Below the pieces are notes generated by a model. The model was not told the DNA's origin. It ran no database searches and saw only the letters and a list, made by a program, of their open reading frames with translations. 64,000 nt of DNA, taken from Sphaerochaeta associata. GTDB taxonomy: Bacteria; Spirochaetota; Spirochaetia; Sphaerochaetales; Sphaerochaetaceae. Positions within the stretch are counted from its first letter, which is position 1; every line of letters begins with the position of its first letter. A program made the translations under genes and the position numbers. Below, piece after piece: positions 8,714 through 19,967 of the stretch. The DNA lies in assembly GCF_022869165.1 (NCBI RefSeq), contig NZ_CP094929.1:868001-932000 (forward strand), given 5' to 3'.

Positions 8714-11700
8714 TTATGTTGACGTACCAGCTTCGCTGGGAATCTTCCATTCGATCGAGTGCTCTTGTTGGTCATCAACAAGGATGATATGTTCATCCTC
8801 CTGCAGCACCCCATCAACACGAACTTCTCTGCTTGCCCCTGCAGCCATCTGCACAACCTTGATGTGATACATCGTCTTTTGAAATCGATAGTGCAGTACA
8901 AACTCCTTCCAATCGGGGGGGAGCAGGGGGTTCATCTGCAATGTATTGCTGGTGAGGGTGAACCCTAGAAGAGATTCCAATATGAGTCGATACATCCAGC
9001 TGGCAGAACCGGTATACCATGACCACCCACCACGACCGGCATGCGGCGCACACGAATACACATCTGCAGCCATCACATAGGGATCTGATTTGTACACATC
9101 CATCAAAGCAGCAGTTTTCGAATGTTCTATCGGGTTGATCATGGAGCATAGCTCCCATGCTCGCTTTGCATCACGCAATTGGGCGAAGGCCATTGCAACC
9201 CAAATTGCTCCATGGGTGTACTGTCCTCCATTTTCACGAACACCGGGGACATACCCTTTGATATATCCGGGTTCCAGATCGGAAGTATCGAAAGGCGGAT
9301 CAAGAAGCTGTATGACACCCTGCTCCTGTTTTACCAGGAATTCATATACGGAATTCATTGCTTGGTGCGCGCGCGCTTGTTCTCCTGCTCCAGAAAGGAC
9401 AGCCCAACTCTGTGAAAGTGAATCGATTTTACATTCAGCATTCTTCGAGGAGCCAAGCAGTCTACCATCATCAAACCAAGCTCGATTGTACCAAGCACCA
9501 TCCCATGCGCTATCATGGAGATGCACCTTCAATTCATATGCTTTCTTCCGGCAAAGAGCAGCGAACTTATCGTTCTTTCGGTGTGATGCAACATCACTGA
9601 ATTGCATCAATAAGGAGTATTGGAAAAACCCCAGCCATACACTTTCACCCTTACCTTCCTTCCCAACCAGATTCATCCCATCATTCCAATCTCCGGACCC
9701 CATGAGAGGCAAGCCGTGTACCCCTCGATGGAAACCAAAGCTGATCGCCCGGGTGCAATGGTCGTAGAGACTCGCAGTTTCCTTGCTTGTTCGCGGCATA
9801 TCGTAGGAAGACTCTTCGCCTGCCTTGAGCTTCGGCCCTTCAATGAAGGGGACCATCTCATCGAGAATTGTTTTATCGCCGGTGATCGATAGATACCGGA
9901 TTGTTGCGAGGGGGAGCCACAGGTAGTCATCGGAACAATGTGTTCGCACACCCCTTCCCTTGGGTGGATGCCACCAATGCTGCACATCGCCTTCGGCGAA
10001 TTGGCGGGAAGCGCTAAGCAAGATGTGGGCGCGTGCAAGCGTAGGGTCGGCATAGATGAGTGCCATGATATCCTGGAGTTGATCGCGGAAACCATACGCT
10101 CCACCTGATTGGTAGAACCCGCTTCGACCCCACAACCTGCTGGAAATCATCTGATACACCAACCATCCATTTGCCAAAGTATCGAGGGCGCTGTCCTGAG
10201 TCTCAATCTGGATGACCGATACTGTCCGGTCCCAAAAATCACGAACTTCATCAAGTGCCAAACGTGCTGAGTATAAGGAGTTGTAGCGGTTGACCAGTGA
10301 TTTTGCGTCCTCACTGTCTCTTCCCGCCCCTAAGGTGAACACCACAGCAATTTCCTCCCCTTTCTCAAGCTGCAAAGGCACTTGAATCACAGCACAGGGG
10401 TCGTATCCAGGCCCAAGGGACTCGGAAAGTTTCTTTTTTGTCAGAGCGTCAGGATTGGCAAGCGTTCCATTGCGCCCGATAAATTCAATTCGGTCACCTG
10501 TTGTCGTGTGATTGTTTCCTGTGGCATGAAGAAACACCGTGGTACCGGCGAAATCGGGGGTATACCAGTTTTGTGCAAAGATTGCCCCGGAATCCTTTTG
10601 TAATTCAGTCACCACGTGCATTGCAGATTTCTCCCTGAGGCTGCCGAGTACCAATTCCACGTAGTTTGTTGCTGATAATCTACGGGTTCGCTGAGAATCG
10701 TTGCGTAGGGTGAGCATTGCAAATTTCACGGATGCTTTTTGAGCAACGAATACCGTGAGATGTGAATGAATTCCAGACTGTGAATATTCGAAAGTACTAT
10801 ACCCGAAGCCATGACGGCAGACGTAACGTCCATTGCCTGTACGGGGGGAAGGGGTGGGTGACCAATATTCACCACTCTCCTCGTCACGGATATAGTACGC
10901 TTCCCCGCTGGTATCACTTACTGGATCGTTATACCAGGGAGTCAAACGAAATTCGTGAGCATTTCCCATCCAGGTATATGATGTCCCTGACTCAGTGATG
11001 ACCGTGCCGAAATCTGGATTTGCAAGTACATTGGACCAGGGAGAGGGCGTTTTCGTATCTTTACCCGTAACGATGGAATACTCTTTTCCCCCATCCGAAA
11101 ACCCCCCGATTCCGTTGGAAAATTGCAATTCCAAATCTGAGAACGAGGGGGAAGCCTGGGTAGGGTTCTTTACTCCGCGTATCGGTCTCAACCTGGGTAT
11201 CAGCAATTTCTTGGTGCTTTGTTCCATAATCTGATTTTCCAGAGAGCCGCTGCCGTCATCCAGTACGATTCGCGAGACTGCATTCACCAATTGCCGGTCT
11301 TCCAGCGAAAATTGGTCGGAACCTCGTATGAAAATTCCTCCCGGCCGGTCGATTATGGTTTTTCCTCCAACCGCGGTGACCATTGCAAGAATTTGCTCTT
11401 GGAGTTCCTGTCGGTATCCTTCAGTTTCCTCATGCAGGATCATCAAATCCACTTCAAGACCTTTTTGATGCCAATAGGAATGCGCCTGCACCAGTTGCTG
11501 AACCATACTGATATTTGCAAGGTTTTTAATCGTAAACAACACAATGGGTACATCACCCGATAAAGAGTACCCCCATAACCCTGATTGACCGCGCTTGTTT
11601 GCAATAAGTGATGCAGCATCGGAACGGAGTCGGGAATTGGCATAGAGAATGGAACCGGCCATCTGATCATAGAAAAGTGCTGCTTTGGGGTTGCTGTTGA

Positions 11701-14700
11701 TCTGCTTGAGAGCTACCTGGCTGTGTGCTTGGGATAGTTCGAATACTCGATGGGAAAACCATTTTCCTTGATACTTCTCTGCAAGCTGCAGCGTTGCTTC
11801 CTTGGAATCGCTTATACCTGTGACAATATCAATCGTCACAAAGGACTCTGGTTCCAATACTATTGTCTGACGGATGGCCACAATCGGGTCCAATACCGAG
11901 CCCTGTGTTCCCGAAAGGGGCCCAAGGGTTTGCATTGCCTTGGGAGATACCACCGAGTTTCCCCGTCCGATAAAGCGCATGCGATCCGTTTCATACGAAG
12001 TTGCCAGAACCTTCGCATCATGTACCTTCATGAGGTGAAACAGAGAGGGTGTGCTCTCCTGTGGCGATCGTGGACGGCGGGAGCAAAGTATGGCCTGCAA
12101 TTTTTCAACTATTTCAGTTTGAACAAATAGGTTGCTGAAACTTGGGTGCGCAGCGTCGGTTTGGGCGTCGGCAAGAACAACTTCTGCGTAGCTGGTTACC
12201 TCGATGGTTTGTTTTGCGAAGGATCGATTGGTTATGGTGAGCCTACGCAACTCTATGGAATCTTCAGGGGAAACTGCAATTTCCGTATATGTATCGAATT
12301 CGTGGTCCCGCCGACGAAATTCCGCACGCCCCTCGGAGAATATCACTTCATATTTTTCTGGGTTCTTCAGCGTAGGCTGGAAGGTATTCGACCAATACTC
12401 CTGGGTGGCTTCATTACGGATATACACGAACGTGCCCCAATTGTCCCGGGTGGTGTCTTCATGCCAGCGTGTAAGTGCCAGCTTGTTCCACCTGCTATAG
12501 CTTCCTCCTGCCGTAGTAACCATTGCATGATAGGTATCACTGGACAGCAAATGCACTTCCGGAATTCGTGTCTGATATGTGTTGAAAGTACGTGAGATAG
12601 TCTTCGATTCTTTCAGCAGCACCCGCTTTTCAGGCACATTCATCTCTTGTGAATATATGAACGTCGGTCTAGGACTCTTCTCCTCAAGCAGCAAACTTGT
12701 CGCTTGTATCATGGGAATCGATTCGAATCTTTTTTGCATAGGACCGTCCAGCAAGTGAGCCACAAACGAGAGAAAACTCATTCCTTGATGATGAGCCATG
12801 AAAGACTGCACGACGGCATACTTTTGTCCGGCCGGTAGGCGTGATTTCGTGTAATCGATGGCTTCATACATTCCGTAGGCACCCTCAAATCCGCTTTTGG
12901 ATAATACAAGCAGATTTAGACACGCTTTGTAAGGTGCAATCATCAGAGAGAGGGCTGTAGCATAGGGTGCCACCACCAAATCATTGAGTACTGTTCGTTT
13001 CAAACCCAATCCTGGAACACCAAATGCCCGGTATTGATAGTTGAGCAAGACGTCATACGCGTTGTAACCCGACTCTGAGATACCCCAGGGAATGCCCTGC
13101 AAGTGTCCATACTCAATCTGTTTCCGTACTGCAGCCTTGCACGTCTGGTCGAGAATTGTTCCCTTGAAGGAAGGCATCACCAACAGAGGCATCAAATACT
13201 CAAACATTGAGCCGCTCCATGAGTAGAGCATGGTTTCACTACCTGATTTGGTGATCAATCGGCCAAGGGAGAACCAGTTTTCCTTTGGTATCTGCTGCTG
13301 TGCAATTGCAATAAAACTCGTGAGTCTTGCTTCCGATGCAAGGAGATCATAGTATCCGGAGTCCTTGCGATGGCTATCGACTGTATAGCCGATCGTAAAC
13401 AGATTCCGTCGTTTATTATACAGAAAGGTGAAATCCATGGATGCCAGATTCTCAATCTGCAGTGCAAGCGCGTTGATCAATGAAAATCGCTCTTCGGCAT
13501 GGGTCCGGCCCAGAGCGATCAGTTCGATGAATCGAGGGATTCTTCCGTTGAGCGCCTCTAGAACGGTGCCTTCAAGAACATAGGCTTCCCGCAAGCTTGA
13601 AAACACACAGAGTTTCTGAAACTCACCCTCATTCTCGAAGAGGGATGCGTGGCTTACCCAGGGGAAAAGGAACTCACACTCATCCAGAGCATCGTGGCAT
13701 TGCTTGATGAGCATTCCTACCCACCATTTCAGCATGGGGTCTTTTTCGTCTTCAAGTGCCACATGGATTTCTTCGGCTGTTTTGCTTAGTTGTTCAAGCT
13801 CCGTCCATACGCCGGACATCGTTTGTGCGGGAGTATGCAGCACCGAATCAAGGTGCTTTTGGAACGTGAACAATACTGGATGGGATGATTCTCCAAGGAT
13901 TTCTTGGAGAACCATCGCAGTATCTTGCAGACCTTTCCAAATTTTTGTCTCAGAGAATTGCTCGTCGGCAAGCGATGCTATGCCGGCGCGCAACGTGAGA
14001 AGATGCGAGGCGAGGTTGCCGCTATCAACGGTTGAGATATATCGAGGGGCAAGAGGCTGCAATGTTATGGTGTCATACCAGTTGTAAAAATGCTTCTTGT
14101 ACGTTTCAAGCATTTGCAGTGTCTGAAGAGTGAGGCTGGTGCGCTCAAGCAGCAGACCATCGGAAATGTACCCGAGATCCCTGGCTCCCAGATTGGATAG
14201 AAGCGCGAGTCCAATATTTGTCGGTGAGGTCCGATGAGCAATTTTCGGAGTAGGTATTTCTTGGAAATTATCAGGAGGGAGCCAATTGTCTTCCTCTTTT
14301 ACAAAGGTTTCAAAAAATGCCCAGGTTTTTCTTGATAGTCTATGAAGATAGGCATTCTGATTCTCTGATAGCGTTTCCTTCTTGTTCACGATTGGTTTGC
14401 TGAATTCCCAGACAATCCCTGCAGAACACGACCAGAAAAGAAGTACGGGGGCAGCAGCAAGCAGTGCAGTCGGTGCAAGCACTGTAAGATAGAAGAAAAG
14501 CACGAAAGAAACGACAGGAGCAATCCACATGAGAAGAACGGAAGAGCCCAGTGTCTGATATCCTCCATGGGTATTGGTTTCTGAAGGATTCCACTGCAGA
14601 AGATGCCGGTGTGAGAAACCCATCCTCCAGACGGTTCTTAGGATTGCACGTACGCTGACATAGGCATCATACGGCATACAAGCCAAATCAAAAATAGCCG

Positions 14701-17407
14701 AGAGCAGATGTCTGGAAAATGCATGCATCGTAGAGGTGATATGGGACGCAAGAGGCATGTCATAGGGTTTTTGGAATACTGACACCGCCGAAATTACTAG
14801 AGGAGGGAGAAACAGGAACCCTAGAACTGAAAGTGTCCAGAGCAGCGGGTTGGCTAGGGTCGTCCATCCGACGATAAGAAGGACGGTTAGGATGATTGAG
14901 GTGATGCTTCTTCTGAGATTATCGAGAATTTTCCATTTTGAAAGCCAGGACAAACTATTTTTTTCCGTGAGTTTCCTGCTTGTCGGTACATGGGGGAAAA
15001 GCCAGGCCAACAGCTGCCAATCGCCTCGGATCCATCGCTGGCGGCGGTCCATATCCGCGCGATAGGTCGTAGGGATGTTTTCGAACAGCTGGATGTCGCT
15101 GACCAAGCCCGACCGGGCGTAACATCCTTCCTGCAGATCGTGACTGAGGATGCGATTCTCTGGAAATCTCTCCTTCAAGGCAAAATCGAAGGCTTTTACA
15201 TCATAGATTCCCTTGCCGATAAAGGAACCTTCATCGAAGAGGTCCTGATACACATCAGAGACGGCACGGGTGTACAGATCTAGGCCGGGGTTGCTTCCGA
15301 TGAGTCGGGAATACCGTGATTGCGCAATCGCTGAAAGATTTGCATTGATCCGTGGCTGCAAAATCGCATGACCGTCAATGATTCGTTTCCGCTTCAGATC
15401 GTATTGCGGGCGGTTGAGAGGGTGGGCCATGGTCGCCGCAAGCTCCTTGACCGAGTCCCGCGGCAAGGTGGTGTCTGTGTCCAGGGTAATGATATATTTC
15501 ACCGATTTGAGTTGCGCCAAGTCCCCAACGATGAGATCGAAAGGGCTTTTCTGATTTGAACGAATAAGCGCATGCAAGTCTGCCAATTTGCCTCGTTTTC
15601 GTTCATACCCAATCCACATCTTCTCTGAGGTATTCCATTTCCTCCCTCGGTGGAACAGGAAGAATGGTTCGCCATCAGCAGTTCCATACAATTCGTTCAA
15701 CGCTTTGATGTTCTGTTGTACATGGGATGCAAGTTTCTTATCCAGCGGCAGGGTTTCTTCTTTGGCATCCAAGAAATCGGTCAACAGTGCATACAGTGCA
15801 TTGCTGTCACGGTTTGCCAAGAACCGTACTTCCAAGGCTTCGGTGAGAGATTCGATTGCATGGTCGCTCGAGAGCATCGAGGGAACCACAACCAGTGTGC
15901 GTGATGAAGGAGGTATACCTTTCGAGTAATCCATCCGTGGCAGAGTCCTGCTGGGAATAATCAAAGTCACCATCCAATTCACGAGTGCAGTGGAAAATGT
16001 CCCTGCACCGATACAAGCCAAAAGGCCGGCACAGAGCAATTTCCAACCTGACAGCCCTTCGTGCCAGCCTATGGACATCAACAACCATGCAGCGATGACT
16101 GAAATACTGCCGATCGATCCACTATACATCAATAATTTCGCATGCATTCCCACGACGAAAGTGAACCGGTACGCCTTCGATTCTTTGTGAATGGCTTGTT
16201 TTGTTGAGACTAGGCCCTTATCCAGCAGGTAATACCCTACATGGGACAATCGCTGGTCATCCTCGTTTCCTTTCGTATGTTCCTGAGCCAGAGCAATGGC
16301 TAGAAGTGCCACATGCTGTTCATCCAGACCGCTATGCTTGGCGAGTCTTTCTACTGCATGTCGATACTTGTCACGTGTTTGGAAATCCATCTGTGCATAC
16401 TGTTCAGAAGGATCTGTTCGCAATGCTCTCTCTACGTGGCTTGTAGATTCAACAAAATCCTTCCAATCATTTGCATCGAGGGAACGAAGACTCCCTATGG
16501 TATTGCTGATATTGACTTGGTCGGCTGTCTGTTGCTGGATTTCCGATTGGACAAGGGATTCTATAGTCATTCCCGACTCAGCGAGTTTCTGTTCGATCCA
16601 AGTCAGGGGCAAGTCGAATAAGGTACCTTTTCCGTAGAGTTTTTGCGAAAATTCCGCAACGAAGGAACTGTTGAGCAAAGGTTTTGAACGAGCCATGTCC
16701 GCAACCAGGATAAACAGACTATTCGGGTCCGATTCAATGTGTGCAATTATTCTCTCTGCCCAAATAGCCGCCTGTTTTTTGGCAACAATCTCTTTGGATA
16801 TCCTGATGGCGATTCTCCGAAGATTTTCAATGAGGGCCAAACGAAGCATGATCGGAACCGCCCATAATTCACCGAGCGTCAAATTTGAAACCGTTTGATA
16901 CGCATTGATGAATCCCGGAAGGGTTTCTGTGTCAACGTATCCATCGCCATGGGAAATAATCTCAATGGCGATGGCATACACACGGGGTTGTCCTTTGACT
17001 GTGCCATTCTGCAGTCGGGGAAGCTCCCTGCTGTAGTTCAACGGCAGGTCGCGTCTGGTGGTTAGGATGATGTTTTCAATCAAATAAAAGTTATCGAGCA
17101 GCCAATCACCTGCAGGAACTATCCTTCTGTTTGCATTTATCGTCTCAGTCAGTAAGTTCCTGACATCTTCCAATACTGCCTGGTTGATATCCATCCGCTT
17201 GAGAAATCCATTCCGGCAATGGCCGGCGTTGCTGAGTACATGTGATTGTGCAAGCGTTTTTCCATAGGTTTGCATCTGCTCAGGGTTGAATAATTCAGAA
17301 TGCAAGGGTTCTTCTGTCTCATAGCTTTGCCGGAAGAAACGAAGAGTTCGAGTCTTGAATAAGGGGAGAATACCATTGAGCAATTTTTTTGTTACGTTAC
17401 TTTTCAT
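8714..17407 (-). CDS. ndvB: Cyclic beta-1,2-glucan synthase (NdvB/ChvB type, about 2,897 aa)
   Basis: This giant inner-membrane enzyme would make cyclic beta-1,2-glucan from UDP-glucose, for the periplasm or cell surface. Order of parts: N-terminal helical region; membrane segments (about 440-490); GT84 glycosyltransferase with DTDTT (about 644) and QRWIRGDWQ (about 792); a second membrane cluster (about 835-1000); a glycoamylase-like domain with GISESGYNAYD (about 1442); then tandem GH94/carbohydrate-binding phosphorylase modules with the catalytic Asp in GSGDWNDGMN (about 2574). All expected domains are present and the length matches rhizobial homologues. I prefer ATG 17407 (GAGGGAGCG just upstream) to an in-frame ATG at 17431. 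It lies alone, 184 bases downstream of the RNase R stop. Confidence 0.93.
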   Translation of the reverse strand: MKSNVTKKLLNGILPLFKTRTLRFFRQSYETEEPLHSELFNPEQMQTYGKTLAQSHVLSNAGHCRNGFLKRMDINQAVLEDVRNLLTETINANRRIVPAGDWLLDNFYLIENIILTTRRDLPLNYSRELPRLQNGTVKGQPRVYAIAIEIISHGDGYVDTETLPGFINAYQTVSNLTLGELWAVPIMLRLALIENLRRIAIRISKEIVAKKQAAIWAERIIAHIESDPNSLFILVADMARSKPLLNSSFVAEFSQKLYGKGTLFDLPLTWIEQKLAESGMTIESLVQSEIQQQTADQVNISNTIGSLRSLDANDWKDFVESTSHVERALRTDPSEQYAQMDFQTRDKYRHAVERLAKHSGLDEQHVALLAIALAQEHTKGNEDDQRLSHVGYYLLDKGLVSTKQAIHKESKAYRFTFVVGMHAKLLMYSGSIGSISVIAAWLLMSIGWHEGLSGWKLLCAGLLACIGAGTFSTALVNWMVTLIIPSRTLPRMDYSKGIPPSSRTLVVVPSMLSSDHAIESLTEALEVRFLANRDSNALYALLTDFLDAKEETLPLDKKLASHVQQNIKALNELYGTADGEPFFLFHRGRKWNTSEKMWIGYERKRGKLADLHALIRSNQKSPFDLIVGDLAQLKSVKYIITLDTDTTLPRDSVKELAATMAHPLNRPQYDLKRKRIIDGHAILQPRINANLSAIAQSRYSRLIGSNPGLDLYTRAVSDVYQDLFDEGSFIGKGIYDVKAFDFALKERFPENRILSHDLQEGCYARSGLVSDIQLFENIPTTYRADMDRRQRWIRGDWQLLAWLFPHVPTSRKLTEKNSLSWLSKWKILDNLRRSITSIILTVLLIVGWTTLANPLLWTLSVLGFLFLPPLVISAVSVFQKPYDMPLASHITSTMHAFSRHLLSAIFDLACMPYDAYVSVRAILRTVWRMGFSHRHLLQWNPSETNTHGGYQTLGSSVLLMWIAPVVSFVLFFYLTVLAPTALLAAAPVLLFWSCSAGIVWEFSKPIVNKKETLSENQNAYLHRLSRKTWAFFETFVKEEDNWLPPDNFQEIPTPKIAHRTSPTNIGLALLSNLGARDLGYISDGLLLERTSLTLQTLQMLETYKKHFYNWYDTITLQPLAPRYISTVDSGNLASHLLTLRAGIASLADEQFSETKIWKGLQDTAMVLQEILGESSHPVLFTFQKHLDSVLHTPAQTMSGVWTELEQLSKTAEEIHVALEDEKDPMLKWWVGMLIKQCHDALDECEFLFPWVSHASLFENEGEFQKLCVFSSLREAYVLEGTVLEALNGRIPRFIELIALGRTHAEERFSLINALALQIENLASMDFTFLYNKRRNLFTIGYTVDSHRKDSGYYDLLASEARLTSFIAIAQQQIPKENWFSLGRLITKSGSETMLYSWSGSMFEYLMPLLVMPSFKGTILDQTCKAAVRKQIEYGHLQGIPWGISESGYNAYDVLLNYQYRAFGVPGLGLKRTVLNDLVVAPYATALSLMIAPYKACLNLLVLSKSGFEGAYGMYEAIDYTKSRLPAGQKYAVVQSFMAHHQGMSFLSFVAHLLDGPMQKRFESIPMIQATSLLLEEKSPRPTFIYSQEMNVPEKRVLLKESKTISRTFNTYQTRIPEVHLLSSDTYHAMVTTAGGSYSRWNKLALTRWHEDTTRDNWGTFVYIRNEATQEYWSNTFQPTLKNPEKYEVIFSEGRAEFRRRDHEFDTYTEIAVSPEDSIELRRLTITNRSFAKQTIEVTSYAEVVLADAQTDAAHPSFSNLFVQTEIVEKLQAILCSRRPRSPQESTPSLFHLMKVHDAKVLATSYETDRMRFIGRGNSVVSPKAMQTLGPLSGTQGSVLDPIVAIRQTIVLEPESFVTIDIVTGISDSKEATLQLAEKYQGKWFSHRVFELSQAHSQVALKQINSNPKAALFYDQMAGSILYANSRLRSDAASLIANKRGQSGLWGYSLSGDVPIVLFTIKNLANISMVQQLVQAHSYWHQKGLEVDLMILHEETEGYRQELQEQILAMVTAVGGKTIIDRPGGIFIRGSDQFSLEDRQLVNAVSRIVLDDGSGSLENQIMEQSTKKLLIPRLRPIRGVKNPTQASPSFSDLELQFSNGIGGFSDGGKEYSIVTGKDTKTPSPWSNVLANPDFGTVITESGTSYTWMGNAHEFRLTPWYNDPVSDTSGEAYYIRDEESGEYWSPTPSPRTGNGRYVCRHGFGYSTFEYSQSGIHSHLTVFVAQKASVKFAMLTLRNDSQRTRRLSATNYVELVLGSLREKSAMHVVTELQKDSGAIFAQNWYTPDFAGTTVFLHATGNNHTTTGDRIEFIGRNGTLANPDALTKKKLSESLGPGYDPCAVIQVPLQLEKGEEIAVVFTLGAGRDSEDAKSLVNRYNSLYSARLALDEVRDFWDRTVSVIQIETQDSALDTLANGWLVYQMISSRLWGRSGFYQSGGAYGFRDQLQDIMALIYADPTLARAHILLSASRQFAEGDVQHWWHPPKGRGVRTHCSDDYLWLPLATIRYLSITGDKTILDEMVPFIEGPKLKAGEESSYDMPRTSKETASLYDHCTRAISFGFHRGVHGLPLMGSGDWNDGMNLVGKEGKGESVWLGFFQYSLLMQFSDVASHRKNDKFAALCRKKAYELKVHLHDSAWDGAWYNRAWFDDGRLLGSSKNAECKIDSLSQSWAVLSGAGEQARAHQAMNSVYEFLVKQEQGVIQLLDPPFDTSDLEPGYIKGYVPGVRENGGQYTHGAIWVAMAFAQLRDAKRAWELCSMINPIEHSKTAALMDVYKSDPYVMAADVYSCAPHAGRGGWSWYTGSASWMYRLILESLLGFTLTSNTLQMNPLLPPDWKEFVLHYRFQKTMYHIKVVQMAAGASREVRVDGVLQEDEHIILVDDQQEHSIEWKIPSEAGTST

Positions 17408-17615
17408 CGCTCCCTCATTGACGGCTTTCATGCTATTTCCAGTATAGCCGCCGGGGAGGGTTTTGTTTGTTCGCTACCGCACAGACTTGCGAATTGGAGA
17501 ACCGAATACGTATTTACATCTCTTTCCTGAAACAACCTTTCCTTCTGCATGGATGGATATTCTCCACCTCAAGGTCTTGGTATAGGGTGGCACCTATTCG
17601 TAGCGATCCATCGCA

Positions 17616-19583
17616 CTACACAAGTATGAAGTCGGCTCGTTTTTCCTCTTTGGATACACTTTTTATCTTTATCTTGACCGTATCGCCCACACGATAGACT
17701 TTTCCTGTATTCCTTCCCGTAAGTGTGTATTCTTCCTTGTCATACTCGTAGTGGTCTTCCTTGAGCTCGGACACATGCACCAAACCCTCAATGGCATAGT
17801 GAGACAGCTCAACAAACATCCCGAAACTCGCCATACCGGAGATGACTCCGTCGTAACTCTCTCCGACCTTCGATGAGAGAAATTCCATCGACTTGAGCTT
17901 GATGAATTCTCGTTCAGCCTGGGTTGCTCGAATTTCCCGTTGCGAGCAGTGTTTGCAGATGGACTCAAGCTTTGCAAGCAGTGCAGCGGAATCAGATCCC
18001 GTCAGCTTTTTCTTGCCTTTTTCCAGGCTTGTATAGTATTTCAGCAAACGATGAACCACCAGGTCGGGATACCTTCGAATCGGTGAGGTGAAATGGGTGT
18101 AGGCACTAAAAGCCAAGCCGAAGTGCCCTTCGTTCTTTGTACTGTAGTAGGCTTTCGACATGGATCTGAGTGCAACTTTTTCAATGAAATATCTATAGTC
18201 GAGGTTTTCTATGACATCAAGGATTTTTCGGTAGTCATCAGATTCCAGTTCTTTATCAAGCTGGTATTTCAGCCCCATCCGCTCAAGAAGTTCAAAAAAA
18301 CTTCGTATGGCCTGCTCATCGGGTTTCTCGTGGACTCTGTAGACAAACGGCTTTTCGATAGCTTGCGTTGCAATATGATGGGCGACGATGCGGTTGGCAA
18401 CAAGCATGAATTCTTCAATAAGGCGATTTGCTTCAATTCTCTCGCGTGGCCTGATGGCATAGGGAACTCCCTGTGAATCGAGGGAGATGGCTGGTTCGGA
18501 GATATCGAAATCTATTGAGCCCATCTCTTCTCTTGCTTTGCGAAGTATGAGAGACAGCATGACCATGAGATGAATGGTTTTTGCATGAGCATGCTTTTTG
18601 CCTTCGATTATCTCTTCAACCTCTTCATAGGTGAAACGCTGTGCACTGCGTATGATTGTTTCCCTGAATCGATAGTCCTGTACAATACCCCGGGAATCAA
18701 TTTCCATGATCACCGAATAGGCGAGGCGGTCGGTGTGCGGCTTGAGGCTGCAGAGATCGTTTGACAGACGCTCGGGGAGCATTGGGATTACGTTGTTTAC
18801 GAAGTAGACGGAAGTCCCCCGTTCGTACGCCTCTTTGTCGATTGCAGACTTTTCAGGCACGTAGTAGGAGACGTCTGCGATATGGACACCGAGTTCGAAA
18901 CGCCCGTTTTCCAATTGCGTAAGAGATATTGCATCGTCAAAGTCTTTTGCTGATTCCGGATCGATGGTAAAGCAAGGGGTAGAACGGAAATCTTCACGCT
19001 TTTTGCTTTCGTTCTGCATATCAAAATCAGCAAGAGCTGAGAGTTCTTTTGTCACCTCGTTGGGAAATGGAATCTTCAGATCGTTGTTTCGGGCAACCAT
19101 AAGAAGATCCATTCCCTTGTTTTCCGGCTTTCCGAGCGTATCGACGATGGTTCCCAAAAACGTGTGATCATCTTCATTCCACTTCGTTCTTATTACCACA
19201 ACCAGATCGCCATTCTTCGGTATACTTCCACTCTTGTCCTTGGGTATGATGATGGGATTGTTGTATCGTTCGTCGCTGGGAATAACAGACCCGCCTTCCT
19301 TGCCCTTTTTATAGACTCCAATGATTTCTTGTTTGTGCAAGGTGAGAATTTGTATGATTTTCCCTTTGGGGCTCTTGCCGCGTACCTTTTTAATAATCTC
19401 AACCAAGACAAGGTCCCCGTCCATGGCATTGAGCATGTTTTCCACCGGGATGAAGATATCTGTGCCTTTCTTTACGATGACAAACCCAAATCCCTTCGCG
19501 TGTACCGAGAGATAGCCGCGTATTGTTTTCTGTCGTGGGTTTTGTGTTTTCCTGCTATCTTGAGTTTCTGACTTTTTGGGCAC
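17616..19583 (-). CDS. rnr: Ribonuclease R (655 aa)
   Basis: This is a processive 3-to-5 exoribonuclease of the RNB (RNase II/R) family that degrades structured RNA. The N-terminus is basic (MPKKSETQDSRKTQ) and followed by cold-shock-like OB folds (GYLSVHAKGFGFVIV, about residues 24-38). The RNB catalytic core begins with FTIDPESAKDFDDAIS, whose Asp residues bind Mg2+ (about 205-220), and includes FTSPIRRYPDLVVHRLL. A C-terminal S1 domain (about 570-650) has GVISGMASFGMFVELSHYAIEGLVH. The protein ends soon after S1, without the long Lys-rich tail of the E. coli enzyme. Confidence 0.95.
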   Translation of the reverse strand: MPKKSETQDSRKTQNPRQKTIRGYLSVHAKGFGFVIVKKGTDIFIPVENMLNAMDGDLVLVEIIKKVRGKSPKGKIIQILTLHKQEIIGVYKKGKEGGSVIPSDERYNNPIIIPKDKSGSIPKNGDLVVVIRTKWNEDDHTFLGTIVDTLGKPENKGMDLLMVARNNDLKIPFPNEVTKELSALADFDMQNESKKREDFRSTPCFTIDPESAKDFDDAISLTQLENGRFELGVHIADVSYYVPEKSAIDKEAYERGTSVYFVNNVIPMLPERLSNDLCSLKPHTDRLAYSVIMEIDSRGIVQDYRFRETIIRSAQRFTYEEVEEIIEGKKHAHAKTIHLMVMLSLILRKAREEMGSIDFDISEPAISLDSQGVPYAIRPRERIEANRLIEEFMLVANRIVAHHIATQAIEKPFVYRVHEKPDEQAIRSFFELLERMGLKYQLDKELESDDYRKILDVIENLDYRYFIEKVALRSMSKAYYSTKNEGHFGLAFSAYTHFTSPIRRYPDLVVHRLLKYYTSLEKGKKKLTGSDSAALLAKLESICKHCSQREIRATQAEREFIKLKSMEFLSSKVGESYDGVISGMASFGMFVELSHYAIEGLVHVSELKEDHYEYDKEEYTLTGRNTGKVYRVGDTVKIKIKSVSKEEKRADFILV

Positions 19584-19860
19584 TGTGTACGCTCCTTGGG
19601 TTTATACGTGAAGAGTCTGGAATTGTGAATATTGAATAGTCCGCTATCGCTCGCTCCCTGCTCCTGCAGTCCATCGTTCTCTGCAAACATAGATTGAAAA
19701 TCTACAGCTATACTGTAGCATGGGAAACCTTGCCTAGAAACCTGTGTATGTGCTGGATGGACGATAAGAAACGACGGGGGTATTCAGGTATGGGTAAAGT
19801 GTTTCGACGCAGAGCAACCCCGTTTGGAAACCAACCTTACCCATGCATTTGGATAATAAA

Positions 19861-19885
19861 GGCGGAGGACACAAAGTCCCCCGCC
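19861..19885 (-). terminator. Terminator of cstA
   Basis: GGCGG-A-GGAC and GTCC-C-CCGCC pair around ACAAA. Reading on the minus strand it is followed by TTTATT. It lies about 85 bases beyond the cstA stop. The rest of the 384-base gap up to the RNase R start (19584-19860) shows no further gene or clear signal. Confidence 0.85.
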
Positions 19886-19967
19886 TGATGCTCCAGAATT
19901 TCAACTACAGTGCATGCTGTTGTGATTCCAGACGAATTTGGTGTTTCAGTACTCAGTTACAAGGTGC

